Part shown: positions 55,285-64,000 of the stretch, piece after piece
Numbering within the stretch: position 1 is the first letter of the stretch
Layout of the letters: each line of letters begins with the position of its first letter
Assembly (NCBI GenBank): GCA_001972305.1
Contig: BDDD01000078.1
Coordinates: forward strand, 408,489-472,488
DNA from: Cephalotus follicularis
Taxonomy: Eukaryota > Streptophyta > Magnoliopsida > Oxalidales > Cephalotaceae
Reading direction: 5' to 3'
Length of the DNA: 64,000 bases
Program-made: the position numbers and the translations under genes
Notes under the pieces: model-generated
The model's input: only the letters and a program-made list of their open reading frames with translations
Told to the model about the DNA's origin: nothing
Databases searched by the model: none

Positions 55285-56612
55285 TGCTTGTCACACCCCG
55301 TTATTTCAGTTCACGTATAATGGACAAGCATATGTGGTGATATCCGAAATAAGCATAAAATAATATTTCAGCACAATTCATAAATAAAAATTTGCGGAAG
55401 CAGTTATTAAGCCGAAATATAACATAAGCCGTCCGCACGCATCCCATACTACGTGCGGATAAAACCAACAATTATCCTTACATAAGGAAATACAACATAA
55501 CGAGGTATGAACCGTTCAATTTCAATAACAATACGACATCATAATCACAACCTTAAATTAACCAAAAGAAGCTCTCCAAGCTTCAACAGCAGCCCCCAAA
55601 TGTCCTTGCTTAATCTGAAAGTGTAGGGGTTAGCCGTTGTCCTCACTTGGCTAAGTAGAATGATAATGTATGATAAGGAATATATGAATGCAACATGTGT
55701 GACAGTTTATATCAAAATAACATTTAAATGAGCCAATATATGAGCAATCTTGCCGAATGGCCATAAACAGTACATATGCAATAATACCGCACAAGGGTAC
55801 AATCAATTCATCCATCAATTGGGTGTCACATGTCGCTAACTCCTAGCACCAATTGTGCACACCTATCTATCACCCTATGCTTCGAGAATGAAAGATCAGG
55901 TAACAATTACTACCGGCGTTGGCGGGTAGTTTAACAATAAAATCTGCAATGCAGACACAGTCTAGCCAACCCCTGGCACCCAGGATCACATCCATAGTCA
56001 GTGACATCCTCCATCACTCGGCTACGGAAAGCGTAGACAATAAATTGAATCAATTCAGTTCAATAATATTACATATATCAGCAATATGCAATATAAAAGT
56101 TGTTTTCTGTAAAAACATATAACAATCATTTATCGTACATCTCTTCGGAGGAAAACGATCTCCATTCAATAGTGGTTTCCAGTTTGGGAAACAAAACAGT
56201 AGGTACCTCTCATGTAGGAGGAAAATCAGTAGTTCATTTGGCAATAATCATTTATTTGAAAACGATAGTTAATATCATAAATTGGGTACATAGCCCATAG
56301 TTGGTTTCAATCATTGAAATACAAGTGGTAGAGGTGTTATATGACCCCAAAACAGTTTATAATAATATGACAGTAGCATATTCAGTAACAATATCACAAT
56401 CAATAGCTCTTGCAATAATAGTTTTCAATTGAAAATGATGTTTAAACCATGAATTGTGCATATAGCACATAGTTCGTTCGATCGTTGCAGTATGAGTAGT
56501 AACGATGTTAAATAACATCAAACAGTATATACTATATGGTTGTAGCATATACAATTCAATAACAGTACCAACAGTAACAATTCAATCAATATTATACAAT
56601 TTCTGCCCAAAA

Positions 56613-56724
56613 CAGTCGGATGCCAACAAAATTAGCCGACTGTTGGGTTGGGTAGTCGACTGCTTGGGCTTGGCAGTCGACTGAAAGGGTTGAGTAGTAG
56701 ACTGTAATTATTGACAGTCGACTA
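56613..56724. repeat. CAGTCGACTG array, C 5' LTR distal, 6 sites
   Basis: 10-mers start at 56613, 56633, 56653, 56674, 56695 and 56715. Gaps are 20, 20, 21, 21 and 20 bp, the same as in the 3' LTR, with a few point changes (tagtagactg, cagtcggatg). Confidence 0.92.
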
Positions 56725-57489
56725 CCTCTGCCCAGAAAATGCGGGCAGTGGCATGTCATGCAATGCAATTTCGATTTTCAATCAATTTCAATACATGTAA
56801 CATGTAGAAAATAGACATACACAATATGCATACTATATCTTCCATAACATATCATTACCCCTACCTCAAATCGCTATCCCAAGATCAATTGAGTTTGATC
56901 TTTCTCTTTGAATTCCAAGTCACTTTCACCAACAATTCTTTAAATTCAGCAATATCAATCTATGTAAGCATGTTTATAGACTCATGCATTAGTAACAGTA
57001 GGTTTCAGTAGTTACTTGTAAAAATTACAATTCCAATAGTAGCTTAATCATCAAGTGTTCTAAGTCTTAACTCCCATTTCCAATTTCCTTTTGAATTTCA
57101 TGTCAAGGATCATTAAATCTCGGATTCATGAACTTTTAACTTGTTTGACAGTAGGTATATACATAATTAGGAATCATAAAGCATATATCCTATCACTAAC
57201 AAAAATTAAAATCCATTCAAGAGGTTATAATCACTAATTCCACTTGCTCCAATTCACTACTTTCCATTTCAATTCTAAGAATTGATGATTCTAATCCATT
57301 AACAAAAGATATTCTATATTCTCCTAGTCATTTATCATCATAATTACAGAGAATTTAGGATTGAGAACTTACCAAGTGACCAAAGCTTCAAAGGTTCCTT
57401 CTTTGAGTTCTCCAAATCATACCAATGCAAGCTTCAATAATCCCTCTCTTCACTTAGTGTTTTTCTAACACTCATAAACCATTCAACAT

Positions 57490-57499
57490 CTGATATAAG
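57490..57499 (-). promoter_or_regulatory. Candidate TATA box of the C 5' LTR
   Basis: CTTATATCAG in sense sits at the position of CTTTATATCAG in A and B, about 250 bp downstream of the proximal array. Confidence 0.42.
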
Positions 57500-57748
57500 T
57501 CTCAAAGAGTTATGAATTCGTCAGATTCCTACCCTACTCACATGCACTCACACTTCACTCTTTCTTTTCCATCACATGCATCCCTCCCTTCACTTTCTCT
57601 CATTAAATATCAATTTACAGGTTGTTAGTCTACAGAGAACATGCAAACATTCCCCTTTTGCATGTTCTGGCAGGTGGTGGACGCATGTGACCATACCTAC
57701 CTGTCATTCTTGTCTCTGCACATGCCAGGAGTTTGTCCTGGGCAATTC

Positions 57749-57828
57749 CAGTTGACTGGCTATAGTGGGCAGTCGACTGCCTTCATCACGTGGCAAACAA
57801 TCGACTGTTGCCCTGTGACAGTCGGCTG
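57749..57828. repeat. CAGTCGACTG array, C 5' LTR proximal, 4 sites
   Basis: 10-mers start at 57749 (cagttgactg), 57770 (perfect), 57798 (caatcgactg) and 57819 (cagtcggctg). Gaps are 21, 28 and 21 bp. Confidence 0.9.
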
Positions 57829-58122
57829 TTTGGGCTGGTTTAGGGTTTTCAAATCTTTGATACTTCTCCAATTGCACATCCATTCAACCCAAGAAATTAC
57901 CAATCATAGAAATTAGTATAATTGGACAAATAACTCAATTAAAATGTATATTTTATTTCAAAATTGGATCAATATACATTAATTGAATTGCGGTTATTAC
58001 ATTCTAATACTCAATGCCTTAGAAGAAAACTCAAAGTTTTATTTACTATACAATATTTACACTTCTATGTACATCTCGTACATTCACTATACATTTCTAC
58101 ATAAGATTTCTTCATTGCTATT

Positions 58123-58491
58123 CTAATATTCGTCACTGGATGCAGTGTTATCTGGTATTTCTTCTCGAATATACCTTATCAGAATCCTCAACCATTCATC
58201 AAGTCCCCAAATATACCTCAAAATAACCTTCAAACCCGCCTTAGCTTATCTAAGATGTTCATACTTTATTGATAAATGGTGCCTATACGTTTCTCCCATT
58301 TCATATATGTGAGCATAATATTCTTCTCAGTTCGTCACTATGAATTCTCTTAAATTTTCTTTCTCCCAGTGAAGTTCTTGATTCCTAGCTATAAGGTCCT
58401 GAATCTGCCATCCTGATGGTTCCACGGATGCTCCGCGGCAAGAAAAACTAGTACTATTCTCCGAAGGATCCGACTCATTCCTTGACGACAT
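58123..58491 (-). pseudogene. Small leader ORF between PBS and gag of element J
   Basis: This frame of 122 codons, with two internal stops, starts MSSRNESDPSENSTSFSC at 58491 and ends DNTASSDEY at TAG 58123-58125. The Ser-rich start is followed by a charged, probably helical stretch (WQIQDLIARNQELHWEKENL, then after a stop EEYYAHIYEMGETYRHH), which may be a coiled coil. No zinc knuckle or gag core is present, so it does not look like ordinary gag. It is not recognised. The frame continues through both stops with protein-like composition to a clear end, which suggests a former gene. Alternatively it is a diverged gag N-terminus. Confidence 0.5.
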
Positions 58492-58562
58492 CCTTAACAA
58501 AAACCATGAGATAAGTAAATATTTCTATAAAGTGTATTTCCTCAACATACACTAATATTCAA

Positions 58563-58576
58563 CCTCTCTGATACCA
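58563..58576 (-). other. Primer-binding site of element J
   Basis: In sense, TGGTATCAGAGAGG starts three bases after the LTR end. Confidence 0.88.
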
Positions 58577-59800
58577 AACTGGTAACGCCCCCGATCCGAG
58601 ATCACTAAATACTCATAGCGAGCTATGAGGATTCGGTGCGTTATGGGATGGTAAACCTAAATCATTTAACAATCTCACTTGTTATTCACACCTTTCATTG
58701 AATTCTTATAATCTAAAAATAAACTCACTTTTCTAAACACCAAGTTTACTAACTGTCATACACTTATCGTTACAACCAACCATCTTGGTGGTTAGATTCT
58801 ATATGCTTATACATAACATGTCATAGAAATATTTACACAGTGGAAAATATTGTCTCGTTACATCATAAAAACAGTTTATGCATAGCAAAATTTATTCTAA
58901 AAATCGTCTTACAACTTCCTTCTAAAGCTTGGCATTCCATGTTCAACTATTTCCTGGAAAATTATTAAATCATAACACAACAATGAAAGGAATGAGCTCA
59001 AATAGCCCAGTAAGAATTTTTACAGTGAATACTTCATCAAAATCCTTTTTCTGATAAATTTTCATAAAACTAGAACATTTCAAATCACTGAGGGGCCTTA
59101 AGAAGCCCAACTAAATCATTGCTTCACCGGGGATATGTGCACTCTCCGATTATTATCCTTACATCACATGTATGTCCTAGAGCACTCTATGATCTTAAAA
59201 TTAACCTCTTTGGATCTCACTATCCAATAGTTGTTCATCTTAGTTCAACAACTTTTCGTAACTTATTAAAAAATTTCTCAATACTTTGAGTAAACAGCAT
59301 AAAAGCAATATTCTCGACAGGATCGCACAGTAACTTCAAAACTGATATTTCATATGAAAATAATCATTTCAAGAGAAAACATAAAACAGTAAAGTTATAG
59401 CATACATCTCAAAGATTTAAAAAATGATACAGTTCATAATTCTTGGATGAGAAACGAAGCTGAAGTAAATTTTCAAAGTTGCAGGTACGGCATAAAAGAA
59501 TAAAAAGAGCAGTAATTTCGAACAGAGTTTTACGTCTAGAAATCAACTGAATTTTGAAATACATAAAACATCAAAGCTATAGAGGACATCTTCAGGTTTC
59601 TATAATAGTCAACGAATTTAAATTTAATCAAGAAATACGAGAGATGTCATTAAAACAATTTGCTGCATAATAGCAAAAATAAACAGAGGAATATATTTAA
59701 TACTTTATAATGTAAGAGTGGGATTCCTTACTTTGAATTATGTTCCTTTTCTCTTCCTGTGTCAATCTCAGCAAAACTAACTATTCTAGATTTCTTTTCT

Positions 59801-59810
59801 GGATATATAG
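59801..59810 (-). promoter_or_regulatory. Candidate TATA box of the J LTR
   Basis: In sense, CTATATATCC lies about 265 bp downstream of the array. The S2 LTR has a similar box. Confidence 0.42.
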
Positions 59811-60073
59811 CAACTGGTGTATGCCTTCACTGGATGTGTCATCAAGAGCCATACCTATAGCATGACACTTAGCATTCCCTCCTTTTAATTTTGTGGCACC
59901 TAACATTCCACACTTCTAATTGGCGACATTTGGATTTAATCTCCTTAACTAGCTAACACCTTATAGTATTTCACGGTTATTAACTCGTCTAGCTAGACAC
60001 ATGCCCTCCAAGTTTATCCTAACTTACAGACAAAGAGACAAAATTGAATTTTGGACTGTTCTTGCACGACAAA

Positions 60074-60230
60074 GCGCTGACGCTTTTGCGTAAAGCATCG
60101 TCGGTTGTCCACAAAGCGCTGCCACTTTACTTTGAGCTGTCGATGCTTTAAGAGTGCTTTGCGTTGGCGCTTTACGAACTCAGTCAATGCCTAAGCTAAA
60201 CTATCGATGCTTTAAGCTAGACAGTCACCG
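60074..60230. repeat. AGCGTCGACGCT-type array in the J LTR, 8 sites
   Basis: Core hexamers start at 60076, 60097, 60118, 60139, 60163, 60183, 60203 and 60224. Gaps are 21, 21, 21, 24, 20, 20 and 21 bp. The hexamers are degenerate (gctgac, atcgtc, gctgcc, gtcgat, gttggc, gtcaat, atcgat, gtcacc), yet the spacing holds. Confidence 0.85.
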
Positions 60231-60331
60231 CTTTACAAAACAAAACACCAAAATAACATGCCAAACAAGATATACAACAAGTAATATTCGATAACTATAA
60301 CCCAACAATACAACGAAAATTCCGGTCATCA

Positions 60332-61310
60332 CCCCAAAAAACTGGAGTTGAGACTGGGCTGGCATATTGAAGGTTGCAACCTTCCTATAACAATCCACAT
60401 GGGCATAGTGTGCCGCTAACCAATCCATTCCTATGATTACATCCAGTTTACCCATCAGTAACACTATCAAATCAAACAACAAAACACGGTCAGTGATCTC
60501 TAGAGCATAAGACCTACACACCCATTCATAGTAAACAGGGTCTCCTACTAGGTGCTAACCTCCATTATAAAAGATAAGGGCTCAGTTCCACCTTAATATG
60601 GCATAGAAAATGCGTAGCAATGTATATGTAAGATGAACCTGGATCTATAAGGGTATGTGCCATAGGTTGAGATATAGAAATGGTACCTCCAATAACTGAG
60701 GTTGATCCCACTGTGGCTCGTTCATCCATGGGATAGGCTTTACCCTGTACGGTAGGTGCCGATCCCATAAGCTGTTTACCACGTTCTCCCCACAGTGTAG
60801 AAGGCAAACTGGGGCTAGTATAACCCTGGTATAGCGATGCAAAACCATGACTCTGCTATGAACCTCCCTAAGATTGAGCTAAATTCTGTCTCGGCTGATT
60901 CCCTTAACCATACCTGCAACGAGGGCACTCTGCTGCTATATGATCCATAGCTCCACAAACTAGGCATTTAATGTCCTTCCACTAGCAATAATATGAAGCA
61001 TGATTAGTGCATTGAAAAAACATGCACGGATCAAAAGGGACCTGACTACTATCACCGAGAAGCCTAGAGTGACGTCCCCATGATGAAAATCTCCCTCGGT
61101 TTCTTCACCGAGAGCTACATCCACGTCTCCTCTGCTGAGAACCTCGAAACTGCCCTCCTAGTCTTGAAAGACCATATGGACTACCAATGGTCTGAGGAGA
61201 TCCACCCTGACCAGGGCTGCTGGTACTTCTAGTCTTCAGGGATTTATTACTACTCCCAAAACTCCTCCCCGATTGCCAATCTAATGAAGCATGCCTACTA
61301 CCACCAGTCT
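60332..61310 (-). pseudogene. E3: family-E gag C-terminus and protease remnant
   Basis: A minus-strand fragment of family E. A zinc knuckle lies near 60915-60960 (CLVCGAMDHIAAEC). The protease region reads MDERATVGSTSVIGGTISIS, AHTLIDPGSSYIYIATHF (active site kept), then after a break CRSYALEITDRVLLFDLIVL and KLDVIIGMDWLAAHYAHVDC. It matches E1 12180-12600. Both ends are cut by other elements: the J LTR at 60331 and the G LTR at 61311. Confidence 0.82.
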
Positions 61311-61453
61311 TGTAATATCACGTTTTGTTGCCTATATGTTTGACGTCTCATATGTTATGTTCAGTTTATGTTACGTGTTATCGGAATGTTTGAAAGTGTT
61401 TTTGAAAACTCTTTTTGTTCTTTTATTTCGTTTTGCATTTCTTGGGCGTCAAA

Positions 61454-61579
61454 GCGTTGACGCCATTGTTTTAGCATCAACGCTTTGACACATATGTAAA
61501 GCGCTTAAGCCTATGCCATTAGCGTCGATGCTTTAGTCAGAAAAGCATAAGTGCTGACGCCTTTGAACTATCGTTGACG
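61454..61579. repeat. AGCGTTGACGC-type array, G LTR first cluster
   Basis: Core hexamers start at 61456, 61476, 61524, 61553 and 61573. Gaps are 20, 48, 29 and 20 bp. Confidence 0.78.
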
Positions 61580-62174
61580 CTTATGTCATCTTCCTTATTT
61601 GTTTTGGACGATGGCTTAGTTTTGGTAATGGGATTCTTTGCCGTATTCGTTTATCTGATTTTCCTTTTGTGTGGTTGAATTTTTCTGCATGAAAGGTAAG
61701 TTTTTACTCTACACGTTTTACCATCAATCACACACGTTTTCTCTCTTTTAAACGATATCACCTACACATTTTAATAAAACCGAATCAACCATTCTCCTAC
61801 ACCGTTTTCATCGTTTCCTCATACTGTTTTGCACATCAGTTTGAAGGTATGCTCCGAAATGATTTTGTTATCACCCTATTTTACCGTTTTGTTGTTTATA
61901 AATCACTAGCTTAAACAAAACATCAAGATAATCGATGTAACATGTTTAAAAGCATGTAGTTTAAGAAACCATGTTTTCAAAGTTGTCACTGATATATATG
62001 TAACCTGTAAATAATTTAATATGCATTCAATTCGTTATAGTAGTGTTTTTAAACCATAAATGACACTACTGTTTTACTGCTTCATGTTGAGAAACTGGTT
62101 TTGTACATGTTTTACAATCCAAAACGATACCCCAGTGCATAAAGAAAACTATTTTTGGTCTTGCATGTGTTTAA

Positions 62175-62423
62175 ACGTCAACAGTTTTTTTGTTTTGTTG
62201 ACGATTAGGGCTTAATCGTCAACGCTTGGGTTATGTGTTATAATGTAAGCTTCAACGCTTTCTTCCTATATTGTCAAGCATACCGTCGACGCTTAGCTAT
62301 GTGTTATGATGTTACCATCGATGGTTTGGTTGTGTTTTTCAATGCTTTGGTTCGACTCTTTGACCAGCGTTTGGAAATAATATTTTCTTTAAGGCGTCGA
62401 CGCTTTTGCCCAGTACGTCGACA
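62175..62423. repeat. AGCGTCGACGC-type array, G LTR second cluster
   Basis: Core hexamers lie near 62177, 62197, 62218, 62251, 62273, 62285, 62317, 62351, 62396 and 62417. Spacing is less regular, with 20-22 bp pairs and 32-34 bp gaps. Confidence 0.72.
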
Positions 62424-63813
62424 TTTTCCTCTGTTGTTTGTGTTTGTACGTCCATTATGTATCTGTTTGTGATATTTTTGGATTTGGGTTGTATAATTAG
62501 GACTTCCAAGGTGTCTGTTGTGATTCTATAGGTGCCTTTTGTTCCATTCTAGTATTTGTTTGGATTCCAATAGCTAAGGTACGAATATTTGTCATTTTTG
62601 GCTATTCTTGAATTTTTTTCAAATGGATTCCATATTGCTTTTGTTACGGACCTTTTGTATTTGATACTGCTTTTTGGTTTATGAAAATGTACGGATTTTT
62701 TTATCAGATGTTTGTTTTTGTTTTTATAAAATCTGTTATATTACTGAAGTTTAATATTACCGATTTTGTAAATTGAGCATGAATTTCACCATCGAAAGTA
62801 TGTTAACTTTCAGATACATATATGATTATGATTTCAGATATGCTCAGAAATTGTTTTGAAAATATGTTTATGTTTTAAATTGTTTTTATAATAAAACAAT
62901 GTTTTGGCATAATAGCATATAGAGAAAAACTTACCTATGAGGTCTTATAGGCTTGTTCTTTGGCACGGAGGACATGACACCTACCGTGGTGGTGTGATCA
63001 GTCTACGGCGTCTCTCTATATATATATCATGGGGGTAGGGTATGGATCCATCTGAGGCGTTTGAGTCAACTCTAGTTATTATCAGATTCATATTCTGGGA
63101 ATTGATTGCATAGTGTCGTACACGTCTTTCCGTCAAAGCATGTGGGCCTCGCCAACCCCATGCACATATATATATGTACATCAGATCTCTGTATGGAATT
63201 ATGAAATCGGATACAGTTATGAATTATGAATTTATGTTATTTGAAAAATTATGATACTTTGCTTTTCAAAAAGTTATGAAGATTTTATAACTATTTTATT
63301 TAAATATTCTGCTTTAAGTTATAAAGAATATTTAATTGTACTATTTTCTGATTTTAAAGTTTGTATATTTGTTTATCTTTTAAATGTCTCTTTACTGTTT
63401 TATATTTCCTTATCCATATTGAGGTGTGCTCAGCCACGTTTTTGTTTCCATGAGGCAGGTTATCAGGAGCATGGGGGAAATGTCTGATGACACATAACCA
63501 CGTATATCTGAGGATCATCTAGGAGATTGGTCCATCTGTGTTTTCATTAGTGTTGTGGTCGTGTTTAGGCCAGTCCTTTGAACAATATTAGGTTTTCGGA
63601 TTATGATTTCAGATTATGGTTTTGATTTTTGATTTTTGGTTTAAGTTAAAGCTTGCAGACTATGATTTTCATATTCAGATTTTGAGATTAGATTATGTTT
63701 TGACCATCACATTTATGAATAAAAAAATGTGTTTTATGTAATGTTTTATTTGTGTTTAGTTCTATATTATGACTTGTAAGTGCTCCCAATCCGTCCGGGG
63801 GTGTTACAGATTA

Positions 63814-63825
63814 TGGTACCAGAGA
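63814..63825 (+). other. Primer-binding site of element G
   Basis: TGGTACCAGAGA is the initiator-Met type with one change, five bases after the LTR. Confidence 0.85.
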
Positions 63826-63981
63826 ATAGGTTTTGTTCCGTAGAAGACCTAACTATGTTTGACCTGTGAGATTGGGTAGACTTTGGGTTAGGGCTTTTCC
63901 ATTATGGTCATTTTGATATGTCTTTTGTTTTGGTTTTCTGATTCTTTTTGTCTTTATCTTGTCCTTGTTTCTGTTGCGTAG

Positions 63982-64000
63982 ATGGTACGAACAAGGAACA
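63982..64000 (+). CDS. Start of element G gag, partial
   Basis: An ATG at 63982, about 155 bp after the PBS, starts a frame reading MVRTRN before the window ends. A basic N-terminus is usual for gag of this group. The call rests on position after LTR and PBS. Confidence 0.5.

Larger units (their letters stand above)
47840..58001 (-). mobile_element. Ty3/gypsy chromovirus-type element C, best preserved copy
   Basis: Full-length minus-strand relative of A and B. Its LTRs are twice as long (47840-50564, 2725 bp; 55289-58001, 2713 bp) because of a long middle section with a second palindrome array. Perfect PBS, PPT, gag, protease, RT, RNase H, integrase and chromodomain-like tail are all present. 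By eye only three differences occur in the first ~280 LTR bases, so it is young. Flanking 5-mers do not match (ATGCT at 47835-47839, TTCTA at 58002-58006), so no TSD is seen. Confidence 0.92.
55289..58001 (-). repeat. Element C 5' LTR
   Basis: Partner of 47840-50564. It has the same two palindrome arrays. A candidate TATA element (sense CTTATATCAG, 57490-57499) lies between them. Confidence 0.93.
58002..60331 (-). mobile_element. Element J: 5' LTR, PBS and leader of a gypsy element
   Basis: A minus-strand 5' end. The LTR is 58580-60331, then a PBS, then about 560 bp of leader holding a small ORF, cut at 58001 by element C. Downstream gag-pol is not directly attached; element D (same strand, beyond C) is the best candidate continuation. 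The LTR is of the S2 family. Confidence 0.8.
58580..60331 (-). repeat. Element J 5' LTR
   Basis: A 1752-bp LTR. In sense it starts TGATGACCGGAATTTTC and ends GGGGGCGTTACCA. It is homologous to S2 (TGTAATGACCCGAATTTC...). It holds an eight-site array near the sense start and a TATA-like CTATATATCC at 59801-59810. Confidence 0.83.
61311..63808 (+). repeat. Element G 5' LTR
   Basis: 2498 bp, TGTAATATCACG...CCGGGGGTGTTACA. Its 3' half matches the F LTR ('tctacggcgtctctctat', 'ggcaggttatcaggagca'). Short ORFs at 61291, 62233 and 63251 are not supported as genes. Confidence 0.85.
61311..64000 (+). mobile_element. Ty3/gypsy element G, 5' end, runs out of the window
   Basis: The 5' LTR (61311-63808), PBS, short leader and first codons of gag. 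The LTR is related to the F LTR. The left flank AGTCT (61306-61310) would be the TSD if the element is complete; the other end is outside the window. Confidence 0.85.

Overview
The window looks like repeat-rich intergenic DNA from a flowering plant. No host gene could be supported. Almost all of it is nested, broken transposable elements: Ty3/gypsy chromoviruses whose pol ends in a chromodomain-like tail, one Ty1/copia element plus a second copia LTR, one CACTA (En/Spm-like) DNA transposon, and two solo LTRs with perfect 5-bp target-site duplications (TSDs). Primer-binding sites (PBSs) match the 3' end of plant initiator-Met tRNA (TGGTATCAGAGC or close variants). The species cannot be named from the sequence.

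Layout. 1-15293: a gypsy element of family E (E1, +), whose 5' LTR is split by gypsy element A (-, 676-8182, TSD GTAAT) and by solo LTR S1 (8922-10425, TSD TCTAT). E1 keeps gag, protease and the start of RT, then runs straight into an E-type LTR (12858-15293). 15294-22844: a second E internal region (E2), split by gypsy element B (+, 15730-22131, TSD CATTA). 22845 to about 29686: CACTA element K, carrying solo LTR S2 (-, 23175-25898, TSD GTCAC). About 29687-33450: the 3' end of gypsy element F (integrase, chromodomain, LTR). 33451-43206: copia element H (+). 43207-45081: copia LTR H2 (-), tail to tail with H. 45082-47839: truncated gypsy element D (-). 47840-58001: gypsy element C (-), the best preserved copy. 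58002-60331: LTR, PBS and a small leader ORF of element J (-). 60332-61310: E-family gag-protease remnant (E3, -). 61311-64000: the 5' LTR, PBS and first codons of gag of element G (+).

The most unusual signal is not a gene. Nearly every LTR, gypsy and copia alike, carries an array of degenerate palindromes centred on GTCGAC. There are two classes: CAGTCGACTG (A, B, C, F) and AGCGTCGACGCT (E, S1, S2, H, H2, J, G). Sites repeat at about 20-22 bp, with longer gaps mostly of 27-31 bp, i.e. close to two or three helical turns. In most LTRs where a candidate TATA box can be seen, the array lies upstream of it, so it looks like a cis-regulatory or protein-binding array shared by unrelated retroelement families.

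All coding regions are retroelement gag-pol or CACTA transposase, and all carry stops, frameshifts or deletions. Element C has the fewest lesions and its two LTRs are very similar, so it is probably the youngest. Boundaries, reading frames and motifs were read by eye; clade names, copy ages and novelty were not tested.
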